In this document: piece after piece, positions 13,878-20,897 of the stretch
How the letters are laid out: every line of letters begins with the position of its first letter
Numbering within the stretch: the stretch's first letter is position 1
Virus record (IMG/VR): IMGVR_UViG_3300025853_000481
Location: 1-29,139 of that record
Length of the DNA stretch: 29,139 nucleotides
DNA from: a virus
Reading direction: 5' to 3' (one strand)
Notes under the pieces: model-generated
Seen by the model: the letters and a program-made list of their open reading frames with translations, nothing else
The model's database searches: none
Told to the model about the DNA's origin: nothing
Position numbers and translations under genes: made by a program

Positions 13878-14075
13878 ATGATACTACAAATATTACTAAT
13901 AATGCTATTATCAATGTTTGTTGCATTGTTTATAATGTTACGAAAAATTAGACTAGGAATAGAATCTAATAATACATTAACAGATGATGAAATATTTGAG
14001 ATATTTGCAAAAAAAACAATTCAAATATTTTTAATATCATTATTGTCATTTTTAATACTTGAATTTCTAGTGTAA
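13878..14075 (+). CDS. Small membrane protein (65 aa, two spans)
   Basis: A 65-residue protein with an N-terminal span (ILQILLIMLLSMFVALFIML, about 2-21), a charged loop with DDEIFEIFAKK, and a C-terminal span (IFLISLLSFLILEFLV, about 50-65). Both ends would face the same side. It is followed 5 nt later by a structured RNA candidate. Function unknown. Confidence 0.68.
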   Translation: MILQILLIMLLSMFVALFIMLRKIRLGIESNNTLTDDEIFEIFAKKTIQIFLISLLSFLILEFLV

Positions 14076-14080
14076 ATAAT

Positions 14081-14237
14081 AATCTCTCTGCTAGAAGATA
14101 GACAGATAAACAGCCTTCAATATGAGGATAATAAGCTGTAACCTCTTTATATAAACCGCTTCCAACGGTGTTGTTTATTGGATAGGTAGCGGTAGTCGAA
14201 ACTACGTCAGCACTCCAATGGAAAGGACAGAGAGATT
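14081..14237 (+). ncRNA. Structured RNA candidate, 157 nt, 10-bp closing helix and pseudoknot
   Basis: AATCTCTCTG (14081-14090) is exactly complementary to 14228-14237. Inside lie ACAGC/GCTGT (14110-14114 with 14135-14139) interlocked with GAGG/CCTC (14124-14127 with 14142-14145), a classic H-type pseudoknot layout; an ATAAAC/GTTTAT arm (14151-14156 with 14173-14178) containing ACCG/CGGT; and an ATTGGA/TCCAAT arm (14177-14182 with 14214-14219) containing GTAGT-CGAA-ACTAC (14192-14205). The block is richer in G and C than the flanks. It stands between two genes, 32 nt before a start codon. No known class recognised. Confidence 0.65.
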
Positions 14238-14269
14238 TTAATTAAATTAACTAACTAAAACTTAAAGTT

Positions 14270-14605
14270 ATGGATAAATTTAAAATAGGTGAAGTATTTA
14301 CTGCTTCAGATTCAGCTAGGGATGTAAGTTTCAATAAAATAGGAGGATTAAAAATTCAAGTATTATCTGCTTATGATGAAGATACATTATTAGTTTCTAT
14401 AATAGCAACAGGGAGTATAATTAGAATATACGGAACTATTGAAAATGATAATGAAGTAAATTATATTATATGTTGTGAAGATTGTGGAAATGTTGAATCT
14501 AAATTATATTCATATAATATTAAGAAAAGATTTTTAGGTATAGTATATAGTAAAAGAGAGAAACTATTATGTATGGATTGCCTGGTATCAAATAAATATA
14601 AATAA
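14270..14605 (+). CDS. Small zinc-ribbon-like protein (111 aa)
   Basis: A 111-residue protein whose C-terminal half carries two cysteine pairs, CCEDCG (about residues 70-75) and CMDC (about 102-105), spaced as in a treble or ribbon zinc site. The N-terminal half is beta-rich (FKIGEVFTASD, GGLKIQVLSAYDEDTLLVSI). It could bind nucleic acid or protein. The ATG follows CTAAAACTTAAAGTT. Confidence 0.68.
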   Translation: MDKFKIGEVFTASDSARDVSFNKIGGLKIQVLSAYDEDTLLVSIIATGSIIRIYGTIENDNEVNYIICCEDCGNVESKLYSYNIKKRFLGIVYSKREKLLCMDCLVSNKYK

Positions 14606-14618
14606 AAACTAACTAATT

Positions 14619-14837
14619 ATGGAAAAAATAATATCATTACTATGCATTATTATTACTATGGTAATAATAAATGGATTTACAGCACCAACTGATCATGATG
14701 TATTAGAAGCTACAAATACTTTAGAAGATATGAAAGAGTGGATGGAGTGGGATATACAAAATGAAACAATTGATTCTGCTACAGGAAATACCTATTTATA
14801 TAATATAGAAAAATGTATATCTATATTAGATAGGTAA
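14619..14837 (+). CDS. Small secreted or membrane-anchored protein (72 aa)
   Basis: A 72-residue protein with a hydrophobic N-terminus (IISLLCIIITMVIINGFTA, about 3-22) that may be a signal peptide or an anchor, then an acidic soluble part (LEATNTLEDMKEWMEWD). The lone cysteine in the hydrophobic stretch does not make a clear lipobox. Function unknown. Confidence 0.62.
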   Translation: MEKIISLLCIIITMVIINGFTAPTDHDVLEATNTLEDMKEWMEWDIQNETIDSATGNTYLYNIEKCISILDR

Positions 14838-14863
14838 ATTATAAACAATTTTAAACTAACACA

Positions 14864-15298
14864 ATGAAAAAGAAATTAATTATTATATTATTAATACTAA
14901 GTATTAGTAATATACATGCTCAAACAGGAGAGTATGATCAATATAAAACTGTATGTACCTCTTATCAAATTGGTACACTAACTCCTCAGAATATATATGA
15001 ATACGAAGAAGTTTCAAAAACTACAATATCATTTATGGTATTAAAAAGAACTGAAAGTATAAAATATTTAAGGATTAATTATAATTCCGGAGAAGGAACT
15101 ACAACTCATGATTATTTAATAATAGATAGGCATAATACTGAAAATTCAGATGAAATAGCTATATATGAAGGACTTAGCCCATTTGGAGCATTAGTTAAAT
15201 TAATATATGACGATCAGAATTTTGAACTTCATTATAATTATAAAGTAATAAAAGATAAAATAATTTATAAGAAGTTATATATAGGAACCTTAAATTAA
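14864..15298 (+). CDS. Secreted protein A of a tandem pair (144 aa)
   Basis: A 144-residue protein with a textbook signal peptide: KKK, then LIIILLILSISNIHA, with a type I site before QTG (cleavage at about 20), the A-x-A/Q form common in Bacteroidota. The mature part is beta-rich and tyrosine-rich with no cysteines in pairs. It looks like a paralogue of the next gene: same length, same signal design, and the same order of features (an EYEEVSK or KYSVTN strand, a xxTxxTxxYxI stretch, a SPFGALVKL or DSYGGYITL segment). Exported phage proteins of this type may act in superinfection exclusion or envelope modification; that is inference. Confidence 0.74.
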   Translation: MKKKLIIILLILSISNIHAQTGEYDQYKTVCTSYQIGTLTPQNIYEYEEVSKTTISFMVLKRTESIKYLRINYNSGEGTTTHDYLIIDRHNTENSDEIAIYEGLSPFGALVKLIYDDQNFELHYNYKVIKDKIIYKKLYIGTLN

Positions 15299-15303
15299 AT
15301 ATT

Positions 15304-15729
15304 ATGAAAAAGATAATAATTATTATATTATTAATGTTAAGCGTTAATAGTATATATGCACAAAATCAAACAATTTATGTAATAAATAAACTTGAAAAAG
15401 GAATTTATAATGATCAAACTAATAAATATAGTGTAACAAATATTACTGGAACTATTACTTTACAACCTTTTACAAAAGGAGATGTCACATATATAACTAT
15501 TACAAATGGTACAAATTCTTTTCACTTTGTAAATGATTATGCTGTTGTAGAAGAAATAATAGCTGATAATAACGTAGATATGAGTACTTATATAATGTTA
15601 GATTCCTATGGAGGATACATTACACTTAGGTATAATAGGTATAGAGCTGAATTATTTTATTTCCATGATAGTTGTTATAATAATGGGAAAGGTGTTTGGA
15701 GAGAGTATCTTTCTGGAGTAATAAATTAA
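15304..15729 (+). CDS. Secreted protein B of a tandem pair (141 aa)
   Basis: A 141-residue protein with signal peptide KKIIIIILLMLSVNSIYA followed by QNQ (cleavage at about 20). The mature part is beta-rich. A segment SYGGYITLRYNRYRAELFY lines up with SPFGALVKLIYDDQNFELHY of the preceding gene, and both are followed by a similar end, so the two probably arose by duplication and diverged strongly. It ends just before a strong terminator. It would act in the periplasm or outside the cell. Function unknown. Confidence 0.74.
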   Translation: MKKIIIIILLMLSVNSIYAQNQTIYVINKLEKGIYNDQTNKYSVTNITGTITLQPFTKGDVTYITITNGTNSFHFVNDYAVVEEIIADNNVDMSTYIMLDSYGGYITLRYNRYRAELFYFHDSCYNNGKGVWREYLSGVIN

Positions 15730-15731
15730 TT

Positions 15732-15770
15732 AATAAAGCTAAGGTATTAATTTACTTTAGCTTTATTTTA
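15732..15770 (+). terminator. Intrinsic terminator with long AT-rich stem
   Basis: AATAAAGCTAA (15732-15742) pairs with TTAGCTTTATT (15757-15767), and the stem can extend inward through AGGTA/TACTT-type pairs including one G-U, for about 15 bp around a short TTAAT loop. TTTTA follows. It ends the unit with the two secreted proteins. Confidence 0.8.
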
Positions 15771-15783
15771 AAATAGATTAGTT

Positions 15784-15822
15784 ATGAGTGATAAAAGAAA
15801 TAAAAAATTTATACATATATGA
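15784..15822 (+). CDS. Possible 12-residue leader peptide (MSDKRN...)
   Basis: A 13-codon frame, MSDKRNKKFIHI, whose TGA overlaps the ATG of the next gene (ATGA at 15819-15822). The first five codons and the bases before them recur at 16073 and 16528. It may be a translated leader that delivers ribosomes to the next gene, or the remnant of a duplicated gene start. Confidence 0.45.
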   Translation: MSDKRNKKFIHI

Positions 15823-16034
15823 AAATTATTAAAATAGATTGGTGCAAGATATTAGGGCATTGGTACGAGCCAATATTTATAAAGGGTGCTTATGCAGATA
15901 AAGAAGTGAAGTTTATTGGATGTAAATGCAGAAGATGTGATTTTGGAGAAGATGAACTATTGGATGCAAATAAAAAAATGGATAGAAGTGATTTTTGCAC
16001 CTATTCTGAAAAATATTGGCACGAACACAAGTAG
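15819..16034 (+). CDS. Small zinc-finger-like protein (71 aa)
   Basis: A 71-residue protein with WCKILGHWYEP near the start and GCKCRRCDFGEDE in the middle (about 34-46), so Cys, His and a C-x-C-x-x-C cluster could bind one zinc. It ends with HEHK. Similar short proteins with a C..GH...CxCxxC pattern occur in phages and bacteria, with unknown function. Translation is probably coupled to the 12-residue upstream frame. Confidence 0.68.
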   Translation: MKIIKIDWCKILGHWYEPIFIKGAYADKEVKFIGCKCRRCDFGEDELLDANKKMDRSDFCTYSEKYWHEHK

Positions 16035-16064
16035 GCTTATTAACTACAACACCAAACCAAAAAC

Positions 16065-16094
16065 AATAGATTATGAGTGATAAAAGAGAGATAA
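16065..16094 (+). repeat. Gene-start repeat, copy 2 (MSDKRE cassette)
   Basis: AATAGATTATGAGTGATAAA and the following ten bases match 16520-16549 with one mismatch in 30. A looser copy is at 15772-15803. Each copy contains a start codon and the first codons of a different gene, so the leader and N-terminus were duplicated as a unit. Confidence 0.8.
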
Positions 16095-16207
16095 GTATAA
16101 AGAAAGTATTTAAGGCTTTACTATTAATAATACTAATGCCGTTAATATGGTATAATGAAAAGGCAGCACCAAAAATAAATAACTACTTAAATAAAAAGTT
16201 ATTATGA
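16073..16207 (+). CDS. Small single-span membrane peptide (44 aa)
   Basis: A 44-residue peptide with a positively charged start (MSDKREISIKKVFK), one span (ALLLIILMPLIWY) and a basic end. Its first six residues equal those of the peptide at 16528 and almost those at 15784. Its stop overlaps the next start. Function unknown. Confidence 0.58.
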   Translation: MSDKREISIKKVFKALLLIILMPLIWYNEKAAPKINNYLNKKLL

Positions 16208-16287
16208 AAAATTATAGTTGGTGGTTAGAAATAGTGGTGTGGGGTGTAATAGTAATAATATCAATGATTGTTTGGTGTATAATTTAA
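16204..16287 (+). CDS. Tiny membrane peptide (27 aa)
   Basis: A 27-residue peptide, almost entirely one hydrophobic span (WLEIVVWGVIVIISMIVW). The ATGA overlap with the preceding gene is the main support for translation. Function unknown. Confidence 0.48.
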   Translation: MKNYSWWLEIVVWGVIVIISMIVWCII

Positions 16288-16297
16288 AGTAAATATT

Positions 16298-16513
16298 ATG
16301 AATAAAACAGAATTTGCAATAAAAAACTATTTAGATAAGCATTATATTTATAAGGGTAATTCAGATATGCAAACAATAATAATAAACTCATTTTATTGTG
16401 AGTGTGATAAAAACAATGAAGATAACTGGATTGATAAATTAAAATACACGCAAAATCATTTCGGATTATTTTGTCAATATGCACAGAATAATTGGAAAAG
16501 TATTAACTGCTAA
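16298..16513 (+). CDS. Small hypothetical protein (71 aa)
   Basis: A 71-residue Asn- and Tyr-rich protein with four cysteines (YCECDKN, LFCQY and a terminal NC), not spaced as a standard zinc site. The frame on the opposite strand across the same bases is an overlap shadow. Function unknown. Confidence 0.6.
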   Translation: MNKTEFAIKNYLDKHYIYKGNSDMQTIIINSFYCECDKNNEDNWIDKLKYTQNHFGLFCQYAQNNWKSINC

Positions 16514-16519
16514 AAACTA

Positions 16520-16549
16520 AATAGATTATGAGTGATAAAAGAGAAATAA
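16520..16549 (+). repeat. Gene-start repeat, copy 3 (MSDKRE cassette)
   Basis: Matches 16065-16094 at 29 of 30 positions, including AATAGATT, the ATG and the first codons. Confidence 0.8.
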
Positions 16550-16587
16550 AGGATATGATAAGCGGAAAGAATAAGGAAAGATTTTAA
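16528..16587 (+). CDS. Possible 19-residue peptide (MSDKREI...)
   Basis: A 20-codon frame giving MSDKREIKDMISGKNKERF. It exists because the gene-start repeat supplies a start; whether it is functional or a truncated copy cannot be told from sequence. Confidence 0.38.
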   Translation: MSDKREIKDMISGKNKERF

Positions 16588-16619
16588 ACAAATAGGGTAT
16601 AAACAATAAAAAAGAATTT

Positions 16620-16781
16620 ATGGAAGTATTAAGCATTTTTGTATGGACTTTAAAGGATATAATAGGTCTATCAATATTAGGATTAATTATATTGATTGTA
16701 TTAGTAATATTGGCGTATAATTATTTTATGAAGTTTGTGAAATGGATTAAAAGAAGTTTAACCAAACAAGATAAACAATAA
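16620..16781 (+). CDS. Small single-span membrane protein (53 aa)
   Basis: A 53-residue protein with one long hydrophobic segment, IIGLSILGLIILIVLVILAY (about 14-33), and a basic C-terminal tail (KFVKWIKRSLTKQDKQ), giving an expected N-out, C-in orientation. Function unknown. Confidence 0.6.
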   Translation: MEVLSIFVWTLKDIIGLSILGLIILIVLVILAYNYFMKFVKWIKRSLTKQDKQ

Positions 16782-16785
16782 GATT

Positions 16786-16887
16786 ATGGAGAAGAAATTA
16801 CATAAAGCCTTTTTTATTTGTAGTATGATAGGTTTTGCAAGTGGAATTATATTTACTTTAATTGTGATTAAAATATTAACTCAATAG
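16786..16887 (+). CDS. Tiny membrane peptide (33 aa)
   Basis: A 33-residue peptide with a basic start (MEKKLHK) and one span (AFFICSMIGFASGIIFTLIV). It lies 4 nt after the previous membrane gene. Function unknown. Confidence 0.5.
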   Translation: MEKKLHKAFFICSMIGFASGIIFTLIVIKILTQ

Positions 16888-16962
16888 ATAAAACAGATTA
16901 ATAAACAAACAATTAAATAAACAGATACGTTTATAAAAAGAGTTAAATATAAAAAAAATATT

Positions 16963-17088
16963 ATGATAGAGGAAGTTATAAAAATATTAATGTTGTTACC
17001 GAGAAATAAAAGAAGAATTGTATCAGAGTTTATATACCAAAAAGACGTTGAGATACAACAATTAAAAAATAAATTAAAAAAACAATAA
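16963..17088 (+). CDS. Small basic helical peptide (41 aa)
   Basis: A 41-residue basic, helical peptide (MIEEVIKILMLLPRNKRRI, then QQLKNKLKKQ). It could bind nucleic acid by charge alone. It starts 75 nt after the membrane peptide at 16786 and ends 7 nt before the next gene. No family recognised. Confidence 0.52.
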   Translation: MIEEVIKILMLLPRNKRRIVSEFIYQKDVEIQQLKNKLKKQ

Positions 17089-17095
17089 AAGAGAT

Positions 17096-17287
17096 ATGAA
17101 CGAAAATAAACCATTAAGTTGTTATAGAAATATACATTTTTATAAAAAAGTAGGTAAGGACTCTGTATGTATGTATTGTGGGTTAAATTATTGGGAAGAA
17201 TTAAAGAGATTATCTTATAAAGTACAAGAATGTATTTTAAAAGTACAATTTATATTAAATAAATATAAAAATAAAAAAGAATTATAA
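17096..17287 (+). CDS. Small cysteine-containing protein (63 aa)
   Basis: A 63-residue basic protein with LSCYRNIHF, then DSVCMYCGLNYWEE (a C-x-x-C knuckle at about 26-29) and a lysine-rich helical tail. The first Cys/His and the CxxC could form one zinc site. It directly precedes the DNA polymerase gene. Function unknown. Confidence 0.6.
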   Translation: MNENKPLSCYRNIHFYKKVGKDSVCMYCGLNYWEELKRLSYKVQECILKVQFILNKYKNKKEL

Positions 17288-17302
17288 TTAAAACTTATTA
17301 AA

Positions 17303-19291
17303 ATGAAGAAATATATTTATGATTTAGAAACTTTTAAATCTTTTTTCTTAGCTACATTTAAATTAGTTGGTAAGGATAAATGGTTAGAGTTTGAAATATC
17401 AGATAGAAGAAATGATATTAAACAACTTAGAGAGTTTTTAAATACAAAACCTAAATGTATTGGTTTTAATAATATAAGTTTTGATTACCCTGTATTACAC
17501 AATACTATACTATCAAACAATAACAATTGGACTGCAGAAGAAATATTTGAAGAAGTTCAGTCTATTATTAGTTCTGATTATTCAGCTATTTGGAATAAAG
17601 ATACTAAAGTGCCACAATTAGATTTATATAAGATATGGCATTATGATAATATGGCTAGACAAACATCTCTTAAATGGCTTGAATTTGCTATGAGAATGGA
17701 AAGTATAGAAGATTTACCATACGAACCTGAAACAGTACTAAATGATGATCAAAAAGATGAAGTAATATCTTATTGTAGAAATGATATATTAGCAACAGAA
17801 ATGTTTTATAACAAATCATTAGATAATATCCAATTTAGAGTTAACATGACTAAAGAATTGGGTTATAATGTAATGAATTATTCAGATGTAAAGATTGGTG
17901 AATATATAAATAGAAAAACATATGAAAAGATTTCTAAAAGAAATTATTATGATTTTAAAAAACTTAGAACTTATAGAAAAAGTTTTAATGTTAATGATTT
18001 AATTCCTGATTATATTACATTTAAAAGTGATTATCTTAATAATTTCTTAAATGAAATTAGACAATGTTCTTTTAAATCTGATGAAGATTTTGAAAGACAT
18101 TTAACATTTGCCGGAATAGAAATAAAATTTGCCAAAGGTGGATTACATTCAGTTGATACACCAAGGGATATAAAATGTGATGATGATCATATACTACAAG
18201 AAAAAGATGTTGGTTCAATGTATCCAGCATCTATCATTAATGGTAAATATTATCCAAGACATTTAGGAAAAGAATGGTATATGGGTATAAAACAATTATT
18301 TGATGAAAGGTCATTTAAATTAAAACCACAATTAAAGAAATTAAAAAAAGGTTCTAGTGAGTATAAATATATTAATTCTAAACAAGAAGCTTTTAAATTA
18401 GCTATGAATGGTGGTGGATATGGTAAAACAGGTTCTCTATATAGTTGGCAATATGACCCAATGGTTATTATGAAAACTACATTTAAAGGACAGTTATCTC
18501 TATTAATGCTTATAGAACAATTATATATGGCTGGTTGTAAAATTATATCAGCTAATACTGATGGTGTTGTTGTTTATTATAATAAAGCTAAAAAATTAGA
18601 AATAGATGAATTACATAAACAATGGGAAAAAGATACTCAATATATATTAGAAGATACTAATTACAGTAGAATTGTATTTAGAGATGTAAATAATTATATT
18701 GCTTTTATTATTGATGAAGATGGTAATCATTTAAAATATAAATTTAAAGGAGTTTATGAAATAGATAGAGACTATCATAAGAATCATTCTAAGAGAATTG
18801 TAGCTCTTTCTGCAGCTAATTACTTTATTAATAATATAGAACCTCAGATAAGCTTAAAACAGCATTTAAATGGATATGAATATTCATTTGCTGAGAACTA
18901 TGGTATATATGATTTTTGTATAGGTTCTAAAATGAAAGGTAATAATAGACTATATAGAAGAGTTACACATCTTGCTAACCAGGTTGATTATAAATTAGGT
19001 AAAACTAATAGATATTATGTATCTAAAGAAGGTGATCAACTAATTAAAATATTACCACCATTAGAAAAGAATTATTTAACTAAAACTGATAAGTTTAAGG
19101 AGAAGAATCCTAATCAAATGGATATATTTGATATTATTGAAGATGATGTATTAGTTGAACCTAAAAATAGAGAAACTAATATTGAAGCAGGTTGGAAATG
19201 TACTTTATTTAATAAGTATGTTGATGAAGAATATGACTTATCATATAATTATTATATACAAGAAATAAATAAATTAATAGACTTAGAATAG
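17303..19291 (+). CDS. Family B DNA polymerase with 3'-5' exonuclease
   Basis: A 662-residue replicative polymerase. The proofreading domain has ExoI YDLET (D7, E9), ExoII FNNISFD (D61) and ExoIII YCRND (Y157, D161). The polymerase domain has KGGLHS (about 278-283), motif A DVGSMYP (302-308), motif B KLAMNGGGYGK (365-375) and motif C as ANTDGV (417-422), where the usual first Asp is Asn. It is shorter than T4-type enzymes (about 900) and nearer the small viral PolB group. It opens the replication module and is followed 5 nt later by a helicase. No protein-primed terminal protein gene was seen in this window. Confidence 0.93.
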   Translation: MKKYIYDLETFKSFFLATFKLVGKDKWLEFEISDRRNDIKQLREFLNTKPKCIGFNNISFDYPVLHNTILSNNNNWTAEEIFEEVQSIISSDYSAIWNKDTKVPQLDLYKIWHYDNMARQTSLKWLEFAMRMESIEDLPYEPETVLNDDQKDEVISYCRNDILATEMFYNKSLDNIQFRVNMTKELGYNVMNYSDVKIGEYINRKTYEKISKRNYYDFKKLRTYRKSFNVNDLIPDYITFKSDYLNNFLNEIRQCSFKSDEDFERHLTFAGIEIKFAKGGLHSVDTPRDIKCDDDHILQEKDVGSMYPASIINGKYYPRHLGKEWYMGIKQLFDERSFKLKPQLKKLKKGSSEYKYINSKQEAFKLAMNGGGYGKTGSLYSWQYDPMVIMKTTFKGQLSLLMLIEQLYMAGCKIISANTDGVVVYYNKAKKLEIDELHKQWEKDTQYILEDTNYSRIVFRDVNNYIAFIIDEDGNHLKYKFKGVYEIDRDYHKNHSKRIVALSAANYFINNIEPQISLKQHLNGYEYSFAENYGIYDFCIGSKMKGNNRLYRRVTHLANQVDYKLGKTNRYYVSKEGDQLIKILPPLEKNYLTKTDKFKEKNPNQMDIFDIIEDDVLVEPKNRETNIEAGWKCTLFNKYVDEEYDLSYNYYIQEINKLIDLE

Positions 19292-19296
19292 ATATT

Positions 19297-20430
19297 ATGA
19301 ATATAAATCAAGCGAAAGATAAAATACAAAGAGATGTTCTTAACGCTTGGCGTAAGAATAAATATATAGGTACTGCAGAATGTGCAACGGGATTTGGTAA
19401 AACTCGTTGTGCAATTCTAGCAGCAGTAAGGTTTGCAGTAAATGCAGATTATAACTATAAGATATTAATAATAGTTCCAAACAATACTTTAAAACATGAA
19501 TGGGAAAAAGAATTTAAAAAGTGGAAGCATTCAAAAGTATTCAAAGAATGTGTACAAGTAGAATGTATAAATACAGCAAGAAAGTTTAAAAATCAAAAAT
19601 ATGATTTTGTAATAGCTGATGAAATACATAACTATATTAAAGGTACTATAAATAGTAAATTCTTTAAGAATAATAAATATGATAAAATATTAGGATTGTC
19701 AGCCACTATAGAGGATAATCTAATTGATTTCATTAATGGCATAGCTCCAATATGTTATACATTAAGTTTATATGAAGCTGTTGAATTAGGATTAGTAAGT
19801 GAATTTACAGTTTATAATATACCAGTTGAATTAAATGATAAAGAAAGAAAAGATTATAATTATTTATCTTCTAAAATCAGAATAGCATGGGAAAATTATG
19901 GAGTTCATAGTTGGAAAAATATTTCTGCTAGAAAAGAGATATTGTATAATGCTAAATCTAAAATGAGATTAATAAAAAAGATTACTGAACTATTTGGAAA
20001 AGATGATCACGGAGTAATATTTAGTATGACTAAAGATTATTCTGATAAAGTTGCAAATAAGCTTGGTGACAGATGTTTACCTCATCATAGTGGTATAACT
20101 AAGAAAAATAGAGTAAGCTTCTTAAAACGCTTCGCTGATGGTCGTACAAAGGTTAAAATACTATCTTCAGCTAAAACATTAGATGAAGGTGTTAATATAC
20201 CTAGATTAAGTTATAGTTTAATAGCTTCTAATTCAAGTACTGTAAAACAAATGAACCAACGTGTTGGTAGATGTATTAGACTTGGAGAAGATGGTAAACA
20301 TGCTATAATAATAAGATTGTATTGTAAAGATACACAAGAAGAAAAATGGATAAAAACATCTCAAGCTAAAGTAAATGCAGTAGAACTTAAAAATTTAGGG
20401 GAATTAACCCCATTGATTCAATATAAGTAA
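19297..20430 (+). CDS. Superfamily 2 DNA helicase / ATPase
   Basis: A 377-residue SF2 helicase with motif I ATGFGKT (30-36), motif II DEIH (108-111), motif III SAT (135-137) and motif VI QRVGRCIR (about 325-332). Between them TILSS-like and LDEGVNIP segments fit motifs IV-V. It uses ATP to move on or remodel DNA, probably in replication or recombination. It is co-transcribed with the polymerase. The length is that of a minimal two-RecA-domain helicase of the UvsW/RadD-like kind; the exact subfamily is not resolved. Confidence 0.92.
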   Translation: MNINQAKDKIQRDVLNAWRKNKYIGTAECATGFGKTRCAILAAVRFAVNADYNYKILIIVPNNTLKHEWEKEFKKWKHSKVFKECVQVECINTARKFKNQKYDFVIADEIHNYIKGTINSKFFKNNKYDKILGLSATIEDNLIDFINGIAPICYTLSLYEAVELGLVSEFTVYNIPVELNDKERKDYNYLSSKIRIAWENYGVHSWKNISARKEILYNAKSKMRLIKKITELFGKDDHGVIFSMTKDYSDKVANKLGDRCLPHHSGITKKNRVSFLKRFADGRTKVKILSSAKTLDEGVNIPRLSYSLIASNSSTVKQMNQRVGRCIRLGEDGKHAIIIRLYCKDTQEEKWIKTSQAKVNAVELKNLGELTPLIQYK

Positions 20431-20440
20431 AATTTAAACT

Positions 20441-20725
20441 ATGACTAAACCAAAATTAAAAGTTATTGAAAAGAATGTTGATAGAGTTAAACAATCTCAA
20501 TTAGGATTATTTATAAAACTTATTGAAGAAGATTCACCACTAGAGGAAATGCCTAGCATGTGTACTTTATCTAAATTAGTATCTGAAAATTTTGATGTTG
20601 ATTGTCAACCCGCTGATTTAGAATTATTCTTTAGTATGAATAATTTAATTTTAGATGAAGACTATGAAACAGAATCAAGAAAACAAATTTATTATAAAGA
20701 TGAACTATTCAGATTAAATCATTGA
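20441..20725 (+). CDS. Hypothetical protein (94 aa), possible winged helix
   Basis: A 94-residue acidic protein. The middle (SPLEEMPSMCTLSKLVSENF, then CQPADLELFFSMNNLIL) has helix-turn-helix spacing, and the end KQIYYKDELFRL could be a wing, but the match is weak. The start ATG follows AATTTAAACT. It closes the polymerase-helicase group. Confidence 0.62.
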   Translation: MTKPKLKVIEKNVDRVKQSQLGLFIKLIEEDSPLEEMPSMCTLSKLVSENFDVDCQPADLELFFSMNNLILDEDYETESRKQIYYKDELFRLNH

Positions 20726-20830
20726 ATAACTATTAATTAAAACTAAATTTATGAAAGAAAAAGAAGAAACTTGATATTATTTATTCAATAAACTATTTTA
20801 ATAATGGAATTTAATTACATTTCCCAATGA

Positions 20831-20893
20831 TTTGGTGTAATTAGTCTAGTTATTAAATATATTTGTGTAATAGATATATTATCAGTAATTTTA
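20831..20893 (+). promoter_or_regulatory. Bacteroidota-type promoter, probably leaderless start
   Basis: TTTG (20862-20865), a 20-nt spacer and TAATTTTA (20886-20893) fit the -33/-7 pattern, and the ATG follows after only CACT, so the transcript would begin at or next to the start codon. A second -7 box, TATATTTG (20858-20865), with TTTG at 20831-20834 (23-nt spacer) overlaps it and gives an alternative start. The gap 20726-20897 holds no other gene. Confidence 0.55.
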
Positions 20894-20897
20894 CACT

